A stretch of 64,000 bases of DNA from Peristeroidobacter agariperforans. GTDB taxonomy: Bacteria > Pseudomonadota > Gammaproteobacteria > Steroidobacterales > Steroidobacteraceae. The position numbers and the translations under genes are program-made. The stretch spans positions 310,001-374,000 of the forward strand of contig NZ_RYFW01000004.1 of the NCBI RefSeq assembly GCF_004138335.1, given 5' to 3'. The notes under the pieces were generated by a model. It made no database searches. It had not been told where the DNA came from and was given only the letters and a program-made list of their open reading frames with translations. Shown piece after piece: positions 8,904-16,674 of this stretch (the first letter of the stretch is position 1; every line of letters begins with the position of its first letter).

Positions 8904-9620
8904 ATGAGCATCGATTCCAAGAACCCCCGAGTAGCGCCGGTCGCGGCTGCGCCGGAGAACCCGCGTCAGATCAAACGGGCGTCCGGTTTCGTCGAGGATG
9001 CGTACAGCCGCATTCGCGAAGACATCATGTCGCTGAAGATTCCACCCAACACCCGCATCTCGGTGGATAGCATGGCGCGCGAGTTCGGCATCTCGCAGAC
9101 GCCGATTCGCGAAGCGCTCAGCATGCTCGAGGCCAACGGTCTGGTGACCAAGCAGCGCTTCATCGGCTATTGCACGGCGCCGACGCTCAATCGCAAGCAA
9201 TTCGAGGAACTGTTCGAGATCCGGCTGCTCCTGGAGCCTTATGCCGCGCGATGTGCGGCCGAGCGCATGAGCGATAGAGCGTTGATCGATCTGTGCGGAC
9301 TGGCGCTCGAGATGAATCCCGATCAGGCCGCGCAATCGCGCACTCTTTACGACCAGTTCGCCGATCAGGATGCAGAGTTTCACGAACAGATTGCCCGCGG
9401 CAGCAATAACAACCTGATCGTGGAGTCGCTCAGCCGGTTGCACATTCATTTGCACATCTTCCGGCTGCGCTTTCATCGCGAGGTGACCAACGAAGCGGTC
9501 GCCGAGCACACGCAGGTGACCAAAGCTCTGCAGCAGCGCGATCCCGATCTGGCTGAAGCCGCCATGCGCACCCACCTCGAGAAGTCCTATCAACGCCTCG
9601 TGAAATTCACGCGCGAATAG
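8904..9620 (+). CDS. GntR family transcriptional regulator, FadR/FCD subfamily
   Basis: The product has 238 residues from the ATG at 8904; a TTG at 8892 would add four. The N-terminal winged helix (SVDSMAREFGISQTPIREAL, then MLEANGLVT) is the classic GntR reader head. The C-terminal all-helical FCD domain keeps the metal/ligand pocket pattern: DAEFHEQIARG, then EHTQV, then HLEKS. FCD regulators usually repress catabolic operons and release DNA on binding an organic acid. The gene is divergent from the Fe-ADH/ALDH operon and separated from it by operator B. Operators A and C suggest that it also controls the MFS–CoA-transferase and amidohydrolase operons. Confidence 0.92.
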   Translation: MSIDSKNPRVAPVAAAPENPRQIKRASGFVEDAYSRIREDIMSLKIPPNTRISVDSMAREFGISQTPIREALSMLEANGLVTKQRFIGYCTAPTLNRKQFEELFEIRLLLEPYAARCAAERMSDRALIDLCGLALEMNPDQAAQSRTLYDQFADQDAEFHEQIARGSNNNLIVESLSRLHIHLHIFRLRFHREVTNEAVAEHTQVTKALQQRDPDLAEAAMRTHLEKSYQRLVKFTRE

Positions 9621-9658
9621 CGACGCCCCGCCCGCAATCCCCCGCCCCAGTTCACGCC

Positions 9659-9678
9659 TCTGGAGCACCGGCTCCAGA
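9659..9678 (+). terminator. hairpin after gntR
   Basis: TCTGGAGC (9659–9666) and GCTCCAGA (9671–9678) pair perfectly around ACCG and are followed by TTTG. It follows the gntR stop by about 40 bases. The T-run is short, so termination may be partial. Confidence 0.5.
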
Positions 9679-9730
9679 TTTGATACCGATACCATTTGAC
9701 TTTTCGGGCGTGCCGCCGCAATCATGCCGA

Positions 9731-9746
9731 TATGATATAGGATATA
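9731..9746. promoter_or_regulatory. candidate GntR operator C, upstream of the amidohydrolase operon
   Basis: Read on the minus strand, the 14-base core at 9731–9744 is TATCCTATATCATA, matching operator B in 12 of 14 positions; the flanking bases CCTATATC are also shared with operator B. It lies 48 bases before the GTG start of the amidohydrolase at 9794. Confidence 0.62.
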
Positions 9747-9793
9747 GGCTGCCCAACGCGCCGCAATGAGCGCCGGGTGCTGGAGGGGGAAGA

Positions 9794-11185
9794 GTGCAGT
9801 TAGTAGTCCGTGTCGTCGCTGCGTTGCTCGGTTTGGCGGCGCTGTCCGTGGCACAGGCCGCGACGACAGTGCTCACGAACTTCACTCTTATAGATGGGAC
9901 GGGCCGGGCTCCGGCTGCCGACTCAGCATTGATTTTCGAGAACGGCCGCATCTCGTGGGTGGGCTCGCAGAAGAGCCTGAAACTACCCAGTGGCGCGACC
10001 GTAGTGAATCTGGCCGGGAAGTTCGTCACGCCCGGGCTCATCGATAACCACGTGCACGTCGGACTGGTTCACGACCTCGCACAAGACATCAATTTCTACT
10101 CTCGCGAGTTGGTGCAGCAGCAACTGCGCATCTATGCAGCCTACGGAGTCACTGCCGTTCAAGTGCTGGGCACGGACACGGATGTGATATTCGGCATTCG
10201 CGCGGACCAACGCAAAGCGCAGTCCGACATGGCGCGTGTGTACACGTCCGGACAGGGACTGATGTTCAAAAGTTCTTACGGCGGCGTCGCCGGACTGAAC
10301 AAACCCGTTGCAAATCCGGCCGAGGCGCGCCGAGCCGTCGATGAGCAAGTAGCGAAAGGCGTCGACTTCATCAAATTGTGGGTCGACGACGAGTTCGGCG
10401 ATCTGCCCTCACGCATGCCGGCCGACATCAGCAAGGCCATCATCGATCAGGCGCACAAGCACGGCCTGCGCGCGATCGCTCATATCTTCTATCTGGAAAA
10501 CGCCAGGACACTGGCGTCGCAAGGTGTCGATGGCTTCGCGCACAGCGTACGTGACTTGCCCGTGGACCAGGCGCTGCTGGATGAAATGAAGCGGAAAGAC
10601 ATCGCCCAGATGGCCGCGACGCTCAGCCGCGAAGCGTCGTTCACTTATACGAAGTTGCCATTTCTCGACGATCCCTTCTTCAATCGCTCGATCACACCGG
10701 CCGCGCTGGCGACACTGAAGAGTCCGGAGCGACAGCAAAAGCTCGCCGCTGGCAAACACTTCAGCCAGTACCAGGGCGTCCTCGACACGGCATTGGCAAA
10801 CACTCGTCGCGAGATCCAAGCCGGCGTGCGCTACGGAGTCGGCAGCGATAGCGGGCCGTCCGGGCGTTTCTCCGGACATTTCCTGCACTGGGAGCTGCAG
10901 TTGATGGTGCAAGCGGGATTGTCGCCGCTACAGGCTCTGACAGCGGCCACCAGCACGAACGCGAAGCTGATCGGCGCAAAAGATCTAGGCACGATCGAAC
11001 CGGGCAAGAGCGCCGATCTGCTGGTGCTCGATGCGGACCCAGTCGCGGACATTCGGAACACCAGAACGATTCACTCCGTGTACGTGGCAGGCATGTCAGT
11101 TCCCACCATCTGGTCGGTCTGCACGGGTCGTGCTGCAAAGGAGTGTAAGGGCGGATCGAGCGGTGGTGAACATGGCGAACGGTGA
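9794..11185 (+). CDS. secreted metal-dependent amidohydrolase
   Basis: The gene encodes 463 residues from a GTG start with a strong GGAGGGGGA site. A signal peptide (VVAALLGLAALSVAQA) precedes the mature protein. The amidohydrolase barrel is recognisable from the first metal pair in LIDNHVHVGL (His86, His88), a Lys in DFIKLWVDDEF suited to be the bridging lysine, a His in RAIAHIFYLE and the Asp in GVGSDSGPSG. The C-terminal GTIEPGKSADLLVLDADP is characteristic. It should hydrolyse an amide, lactone or cyclic C–N or C–O bond in the periplasm. It is first in an operon with an MFS importer and a periplasmic dehydrogenase, so it may process the growth substrate before uptake. Confidence 0.88.
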   Translation: MQLVVRVVAALLGLAALSVAQAATTVLTNFTLIDGTGRAPAADSALIFENGRISWVGSQKSLKLPSGATVVNLAGKFVTPGLIDNHVHVGLVHDLAQDINFYSRELVQQQLRIYAAYGVTAVQVLGTDTDVIFGIRADQRKAQSDMARVYTSGQGLMFKSSYGGVAGLNKPVANPAEARRAVDEQVAKGVDFIKLWVDDEFGDLPSRMPADISKAIIDQAHKHGLRAIAHIFYLENARTLASQGVDGFAHSVRDLPVDQALLDEMKRKDIAQMAATLSREASFTYTKLPFLDDPFFNRSITPAALATLKSPERQQKLAAGKHFSQYQGVLDTALANTRREIQAGVRYGVGSDSGPSGRFSGHFLHWELQLMVQAGLSPLQALTAATSTNAKLIGAKDLGTIEPGKSADLLVLDADPVADIRNTRTIHSVYVAGMSVPTIWSVCTGRAAKECKGGSSGGEHGER

Positions 11186-12500
11186 TGCTGCAATCGTAAA
11201 GCCGATTGCCGCGGCCTTGGATCAAGCCGCGGTGATCGCGCCGACGCGCGTGCGCCACACAGTGCTGTGGCTCACTGTCGCTGCCTACATGATCACTTAC
11301 ATCGATCGAGTGGTGATCTCGGCGGCCGTGCCCTCGATCCAGGAAGAGTTCGGCTTCTCCATCGTCACGATGGGATGGATTCTCGGCGCCTATCAATTGT
11401 CGTATGCGCTGTTTCAAATTCCGGGCGGTTGGCTGGGAGACCGCTTCGGGCCGCGACGTGCGCTTCCCGCGATTGTCGCGTGGTGGTCCGCGTTCACCGC
11501 GGCTACGGCGCTGACGTGGTCGGCGACTTCCATGATCGTCTGCCGATTTCTGTTTGGAATGGGAGAGGCGGGCGCCTTTCCGATCGCGACCCGATCGCTG
11601 TCGCGTTGGATGCTGCCCTCGGAGCGGGGTTTTGCACAAGGCATTACGCACGCGGGCTCACGTCTCGGTGGCGCGCTCACGCCGATCGTCGTCGTCTTCA
11701 TCATCGCTCACTACGGCTGGCGTGCGCCATTCTATATTTTCGCGGTGCTCGGCTTGTTGTGGGCCGGGATCTGGTACTGGTTCTATCGGGATTCCCCGAA
11801 CGAACACCACATGGTCAACGCCGCAGAGCGCGAGCTGATCGCCAGTGCGTTGGGTAACACAGCCAATCGATCGAAGGTGGTGCCGTGGCGGCGGATTTTG
11901 CGCAGCCCGCAGATGTGGCTGCTGTCGGCCATGTATTTCTGTTACGGCTACGACATTGGCATCTTTCTCACCTGGTTTCCGAAGTATCTGCACGCCGAGC
12001 GCCAGTTCGAGCTCCAGCAGATGGGCATCTACGCAAGTCTGCCGCTGCTCGCCGGTGTTGCCGGCGATATCTGCGGTGGCTGGTTCTCTGATCTGGCGCT
12101 GAAGCGTACGGGCAATCTCAAGTTCGCGCGTCGCGTCGTTGCCATCCCGGGATTCTTGATCGCCGCCGTCACCATTCCGCTCGCCTGTCTCGCCAGCGAT
12201 CCGCTCGTCAGCGTCGGATACTTCGCGCTCGCGGTGTTCGGTATCGAGCTGACCGTCGGCGTTTCCTGGGCGGTGACGCTGGATATCGGCGGAGTGTACG
12301 CAGGCTCGGTGTCGGCGGTGATGAATACCTTCGGCAATCTGGGCGCTGCTATCGCCGCGGCGATGACGGGTTACATCGTGACCGCGAGCGGCTGGACAAC
12401 TGCGTTCCTTGTTCTCGCAGGTTACGCGCTGGTGGCCGCCATATTGTTCACGCGCATCGATGCATCGAAACGCGTCTATGAGGACGCTGCTGTGTCCTAG
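11172..12500 (+). CDS. MFS transporter, anion:cation symporter type (second)
   Basis: From the ATG at 11172 (MANGDAAIVKP) the product has 442 residues. The start lies inside the last codons of the amidohydrolase gene (14-base overlap). A longer version from 11031 would overlap that gene by 155 bases and is unlikely. ITYIDRVVISAAVPSIQEEF and GGWLGDRFGPRRA are typical ACS-family signatures, and the membrane topology should be 12 helices. It resembles the MFS protein at 2663 but is clearly a distinct paralogue. A second importer in the same regulon may carry the product of the secreted amidohydrolase or dehydrogenase. Confidence 0.87.
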   Translation: MANGDAAIVKPIAAALDQAAVIAPTRVRHTVLWLTVAAYMITYIDRVVISAAVPSIQEEFGFSIVTMGWILGAYQLSYALFQIPGGWLGDRFGPRRALPAIVAWWSAFTAATALTWSATSMIVCRFLFGMGEAGAFPIATRSLSRWMLPSERGFAQGITHAGSRLGGALTPIVVVFIIAHYGWRAPFYIFAVLGLLWAGIWYWFYRDSPNEHHMVNAAERELIASALGNTANRSKVVPWRRILRSPQMWLLSAMYFCYGYDIGIFLTWFPKYLHAERQFELQQMGIYASLPLLAGVAGDICGGWFSDLALKRTGNLKFARRVVAIPGFLIAAVTIPLACLASDPLVSVGYFALAVFGIELTVGVSWAVTLDIGGVYAGSVSAVMNTFGNLGAAIAAAMTGYIVTASGWTTAFLVLAGYALVAAILFTRIDASKRVYEDAAVS

Positions 12501-12524
12501 AGCGCAGTGGTGTCGATCGGGGGG

Positions 12525-13268
12525 ATGATGACTGACGAAAACAATGCCGAGCCGAAGACTGTGAATCGGCGCGCATGGCTGAAACTCCTCGGCGCGGGTG
12601 CAGCTACCGGCGCGCTGCCGATCGGTGGCGCAGCCGCCGAAGGCGCCATGCATCATCCGGCGCCGAAGGCTGCAAGCCCCGCCGATGAGCCGGTGCCCGT
12701 CTACGAGTTCCTCAATGGCGATGAAGCCGCGTTCGTAGAAGCTGCCGTTGATACGTTGATTCCACCCGACGACGTTGGGCCCGGGGCTTTGGAGTTGGGC
12801 GTCGCGGTGTTCATCGATCGGCAATTGAACTCCGGCTACGGCCGTGGCGATCGCATGTACCTGCAGGGACCGTTCATCGAAGGAACGCCGCAGCAGGGCT
12901 ATCAGCTGCGCATGACGCCGAGCGAGCTGATTCGCAACGGGATTCTCGATGTCAACGCTCACGTCCGCGACCAATACAAGCGCACGTTCGATGCGCTTGG
13001 CGAAGCGGATCGCGTTGCCGTCCTGACGCAGCTGGAGAAGCGCGAGATTCAATTGCCGACCGTGCCCACCGCGATCTTCTTCAATCTGCTGTATGACCTC
13101 ACCATGCAGGGCTACTTCGCCGATCCGCTTCACGGCGGCAACAAAGGCAAGGCGTCGTGGAAGATGATCGGCTTCCCGGGCATCGGCTCCATGTACGCCG
13201 ACAAGATCGAGGCATATCGCAACAAGAAGTACATGAGCGAGCCCATGAGCATTCAGGACCTGTTGTGA
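12525..13268 (+). CDS. gluconate 2-dehydrogenase subunit 3 family protein (Tat-exported)
   Basis: The product has about 247 residues from the ATG pair at 12525/12528. A GTG at 12507 would add six residues but lacks a ribosome site, while a G-run precedes the ATGs. NRRAWLKLLGAGAATGALPI is a twin-arginine signal. The mature part (FLNGDEAAFVEAAVDTLIPPDD … FADPLHGGNKGKASWKMIGFPG) matches the small subunit of membrane-bound gluconate/sorbitol-type dehydrogenases. Its role there is to accompany the FAD subunit through the Tat route. The flavoprotein gene follows 2 bases after the stop and cytochrome c comes next, giving the usual three-part set. Confidence 0.88.
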   Translation: MMTDENNAEPKTVNRRAWLKLLGAGAATGALPIGGAAAEGAMHHPAPKAASPADEPVPVYEFLNGDEAAFVEAAVDTLIPPDDVGPGALELGVAVFIDRQLNSGYGRGDRMYLQGPFIEGTPQQGYQLRMTPSELIRNGILDVNAHVRDQYKRTFDALGEADRVAVLTQLEKREIQLPTVPTAIFFNLLYDLTMQGYFADPLHGGNKGKASWKMIGFPGIGSMYADKIEAYRNKKYMSEPMSIQDLL

Positions 13269-13270
13269 CG

Positions 13271-15040
13271 ATGGCCACGAAACTGAAACCAGTCGATATC
13301 GCAATCGTCGGCCTGGGATGGGCCGGCGGCATCGTCGCCAAGGAGCTTGCTGCCACGGGCCTGAAGATAGTCGCATTCGAGCGTGGCGGACCGCGCGCGA
13401 CCAATCCCGATTTCATGGCGCCGCAGGTTCACGATGAGCTGCGCTATTCGCGCCGCCACGAGCTGATTCAGAATCTGCGCAAGGAAACATTGACCTTCCG
13501 CAACGACCCGTCGCAGCTGGCGTTGCCGATGCGACAGCTGGGCTCGTTCCTGCCGGGCGAGGGTGTCGGTGGCGCGGGCACACACTGGTCGGGCTTGCAC
13601 TGGCGCTGGACGGAGTGGGAGCACAAGATGTACTCGGGCACCGTGGCAAAGCACGGCAAGAGCATCATTCCAGCCGACATGAATTTGCAGGACTGGCCGA
13701 TCGACTACCACGAGCTCGAGCCGTACTACGACAAGTTCGAGAAAGTCTGCGGCACGTCGGGCAAAGCCGGCAACCTGCAAGGCAAGAAGATCGACGGTGG
13801 AAACATCTTCGAAGCGCCGCGCGCGAACGAGTTTCCGAATCCGCCGCTGACTCAATCGCACAACATGGTCTTGTTCGAAAAGGCCGCGCGCAACCTGGGT
13901 TATCACCCCTTCCCAGTGCCTGCATCCAATGCGTCGCGTCCGTATGTGAACCCGGACGGTGTCGCGCTCGGTCAGTGTCACTACTGCGGCTTCTGCACCG
14001 CCTATGGCTGCGAGGCCAATGCGAAGGCCAGTCCTCACTTCACCGTGATCCCGCTCGCTCACAAGAACCCGAACTTCGAAGCGCGCACCAACAGCTACGT
14101 GATGAAGGTGAACCTCGACTCAAGGCGCAAGCGCGCCGTGAGCGTCACATACCTGGATGCGGGCGGCCGCGAGTTCGAGCAGCCGGCAGACCTGGTGATC
14201 CTGGCAGCGTACGTGTTCGGCAACGTGCACTTGATGCTCCACTCACAAATCGGCAAGCCGTTCGATTTCAAGCGCAACAGCGGTGTCGTCGGCCGAAGCT
14301 ATGCTTATCAATCGATGGGCGGTGTGGCCGCGTTGTTTCCCAAGGACACATACTTCAATCCGTTCATGGGCTCGGGCGCGCTCGGCACCTGGATCGATGA
14401 CTTCAACAGCGACAATCCTGATTTCGCGAAGCTGGGATTCATCGGTGGGGGTGGGATCAGCAGCGGCAGCAACAGCGGGGCGCCGATCGGGCGACATCCC
14501 ACTGCGCCAGGGTCGCCGCGCTGGGGCAAAGGGTGGAAGAAGGCGGTCGTCGAGACGTATCACCGGATGACTGCGGTAGGCAATCAAGGCTCGGTGATGT
14601 CCTATCGGCAGAACTATCTGGACCTCGACCCGACCTATACCGATTCTTTCGGCCGCCCGATGCTGCGACTCACGTTCGACTGGCAGGAAAACGAGTTCCG
14701 GCAAATGGAGTTCGCGCGCGGCATCTGTGCAAACATCGCCAAAGAGATGGGAGCCGAACAGGTATTGAGCCGACGCGATCGCGGACGCTATTCGATCGTG
14801 CCGTACCAGACGACGCACAACACGGGTGGAACCGTGTTTGGCGACGATCCGCGGACCAGCGCCTTGAACAAGCACCTGCAGAGCTGGGATGTTTCCAACG
14901 TGTTCGTGGTGGGCTCCAGCGTGTTTCCACAGAACGCCGGACGCAATCCGACCGGGCCGGTCGGCGCGTTGGCGTATAGACTCGCCGATACGTTGAAGGA
15001 TCAGTATCTGAAACGGCCGGAGCGCCTGGTGACTGTTTGA
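13271..15040 (+). CDS. GMC oxidoreductase, flavoprotein subunit of periplasmic dehydrogenase
   Basis: The protein has 589 residues from the ATG at 13271, placed 2 bases after the preceding stop; an upstream start would overlap that gene by over 100 bases. The FAD-binding GLGWAGGIVAKELAATGL is at the N-terminus, then GVGGAGTHWSG, a cysteine cluster HYCGFCTAYGC and the C-terminal GMC block SVFPQNAGRNPTGPVGALAY. The cysteine cluster and the neighbours place it with gluconate 2-dehydrogenase-like enzymes. It has no signal of its own and probably rides with the Tat-bearing subunit 3. It should oxidise a hydroxyl group of a sugar acid or polyol and pass electrons to the cytochrome c encoded next. 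Confidence 0.9.
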   Translation: MATKLKPVDIAIVGLGWAGGIVAKELAATGLKIVAFERGGPRATNPDFMAPQVHDELRYSRRHELIQNLRKETLTFRNDPSQLALPMRQLGSFLPGEGVGGAGTHWSGLHWRWTEWEHKMYSGTVAKHGKSIIPADMNLQDWPIDYHELEPYYDKFEKVCGTSGKAGNLQGKKIDGGNIFEAPRANEFPNPPLTQSHNMVLFEKAARNLGYHPFPVPASNASRPYVNPDGVALGQCHYCGFCTAYGCEANAKASPHFTVIPLAHKNPNFEARTNSYVMKVNLDSRRKRAVSVTYLDAGGREFEQPADLVILAAYVFGNVHLMLHSQIGKPFDFKRNSGVVGRSYAYQSMGGVAALFPKDTYFNPFMGSGALGTWIDDFNSDNPDFAKLGFIGGGGISSGSNSGAPIGRHPTAPGSPRWGKGWKKAVVETYHRMTAVGNQGSVMSYRQNYLDLDPTYTDSFGRPMLRLTFDWQENEFRQMEFARGICANIAKEMGAEQVLSRRDRGRYSIVPYQTTHNTGGTVFGDDPRTSALNKHLQSWDVSNVFVVGSSVFPQNAGRNPTGPVGALAYRLADTLKDQYLKRPERLVTV

Positions 15041-15052
15041 GAGAGGATCAAG

Positions 15053-15427
15053 GTGAAACGAATCCCGATCGCCGGCCTGCTTGCGCTGGCATTGATGTCT
15101 TCAGCACGGGCCGACGGTGATGCCGCGGCGGGTGCGACGGTGTTTGCGCAATGCTCGGCGTGTCACGCCGTGGGCGCAGGCGCTCAGAACAGTGTCGGGC
15201 CGGTACTGAACGGCGTCGTTGGTCGGCCTGCAGGCACTTATCCGAGCTATCGCTACTCCTCAGCGATGAGGAAGTCCGGCCTCACGTGGGACGAGCCCAC
15301 GCTCGTGCAGTATCTGAAAGGACCGGAAAAGCTCGTGCCGGGCAGCAAGATGGTATTCCCGGGGCTGGCGAACGATGCGGATCTCGTCAACCTGATTGCG
15401 TATCTCAAGCAGCAGAAGGCGGAGTGA
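15053..15427 (+). CDS. periplasmic class I cytochrome c
   Basis: The product has 124 residues with a GTG start and GAGAGGA upstream. A signal peptide (LLALALMSSARA) is followed by a single haem site CSACH (Cys34, Cys37, His38) and a likely Met ligand in GSKMVFPG. The C-terminus ANDADLVNLIAYLKQQ is a typical class I ending. It is the electron acceptor of the GMC/subunit-3 dehydrogenase in the same operon. Its 3′ end overlaps the convergent IclR gene by 23 bases, leaving no room for an intergenic terminator. Confidence 0.92.
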   Translation: MKRIPIAGLLALALMSSARADGDAAAGATVFAQCSACHAVGAGAQNSVGPVLNGVVGRPAGTYPSYRYSSAMRKSGLTWDEPTLVQYLKGPEKLVPGSKMVFPGLANDADLVNLIAYLKQQKAE

Positions 15428-16178
15428 GCTTTGCCGAAATCTCATCGGCGGCGCTTCGGATTGCAGTGATGGTTTCTTTGATTGGCAGCGCCTTGGGAGT
15501 TTCGATGTAAGGGCAGGTCAACGCGGCCGCAACCCTGTCGATCGACATGACCGGTGCTGAGAGGTCGACGATGTGGCGAGTGACGTCGCTGTCTGCGCGT
15601 ACGTGCTTTTTGGTCCGAGCAGCAGCGGCCCGCTCTTCGAAACCTTTCCACACCTTGCTGCTCACGGTGGCAGCAAGACGTTTGCGCCATTCCGTCCGAA
15701 TGTTTGGAGGTTGAAATGCATAGAGCACCAATCCCGACGTAGACGCAACCAAGGGCCGGCGGTTGCCGACTCGCACTGAATAGCCTTCATTGCCCGGCGC
15801 TTCGATGCGCGCAATGACGACCATCTGCTCATCGCTTGCTACTGCAAGGTGGCACGATTGGCCGATCGTGCGCGCTAACTTTCTCATCTCGGGCAGTGCG
15901 TGTTCGAGCAGGCTCTTTGCCGGCGCACGTGCGAGCCCGAGAGCGAACAACTTGTCCGTGAGCTCGAGCCCTTCAGCGGTCTCGGCGGGAGCGATGTAAC
16001 CACGACGTATCAACGCTTCGATCATCCGGAACACCTCGCCCACGGAGCGGCCGAGCTCGGTGGCCATTTGTGACATGGTCAGCGGTTCGCCGCGCGCGGC
16101 CAGCAGTTCGAGAATGTCCAGGCCTTTTTCGAGCGCGGGAGCACTGTATTTGCGCTGTTTGGTTTCGTGTCGCTTCAT
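15405..16178 (-). CDS. IclR family transcriptional regulator
   Basis: The product has 257 residues from the ATG at 16178 (MKRHETKQRKYSAPALEKGL); a GTG at 16205 would add nine. The winged helix (LDILELLAARGEPLTMSQMA, then ELGRSVGEVFRMIEALIRRG) and the IclR effector domain (RNLARTIGQSCHLAVASDEQ-type region, VGNRRPLVASTSGLVLYAF) are clear. IclR proteins sense small acids or sugars. It is divergent from the TonB-receptor gene that opens the polysaccharide locus and is the best local candidate to control it. It converges on, and overlaps, the cytochrome c gene of the other locus. Confidence 0.9.
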   Translation of the reverse strand: MKRHETKQRKYSAPALEKGLDILELLAARGEPLTMSQMATELGRSVGEVFRMIEALIRRGYIAPAETAEGLELTDKLFALGLARAPAKSLLEHALPEMRKLARTIGQSCHLAVASDEQMVVIARIEAPGNEGYSVRVGNRRPLVASTSGLVLYAFQPPNIRTEWRKRLAATVSSKVWKGFEERAAAARTKKHVRADSDVTRHIVDLSAPVMSIDRVAAALTCPYIETPKALPIKETITAIRSAADEISAKLTPPSAA

Positions 16179-16674
16179 GCCTCCATTATAAATCCTCGCT
16201 GCCACCGGTTACCTGGAATTAAAACAGTGCGTTATCGGGGCAAGTCGAGTGCGATTCGACAAATTTGCTGTATTTCAGTAATGAAGTAGATTGTATTTGT
16301 GAAAGAGTGTATCGTCGCCTGAGATCGTTACACGCACGCCCGGAATCTTCGATGCCGGGCGATAGTGAGCGCGACAATATTTCTTTCGAGGTATCGCCTT
16401 GCGCATCGGGTTTCTTTGCGCGAGAGAGCAGACGACAGATTTTTCTTCTGGAGCACACTCATCCACGATGAGTGAAGTTGTGAGCGCCCGGAGTGCCGCT
16501 CGATGATTTTCGATCAATCGACGACGCGCGCGTGCACGCATTTGGATGGATCTGATCGTTCGAGAAGGGTTGGCTAAAAGTAATTGTCCGAGTATTGACG
16601 CGATTGGCGTCGCGGTGATAAGTACGCCACAGACCACATCCGATAACAGGATGGGACTTCTAGGGGGAATATCG
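16179..16674. promoter_or_regulatory. divergent intergenic control region, IclR / TonB receptor
   Basis: This 496-base stretch has no credible gene. On the minus strand a TATAAT (plus-strand 16184–16189) lies six bases before the IclR ATG, so a transcript would begin near the start codon and be almost leaderless. On the plus strand a modest promoter, TTGCTG (16265–16270) with a 16-base spacer and TAGATT (16287–16292), would give the TonB-receptor mRNA a leader of about 375 bases. Neither promoter is certain. Confidence 0.35.

Noticed and set aside
11658-13376. 572-residue open frame on the minus strand
   Set aside because: It is antisense to the MFS and subunit-3 genes, which have clear family motifs; no domain or ribosome site supports it.
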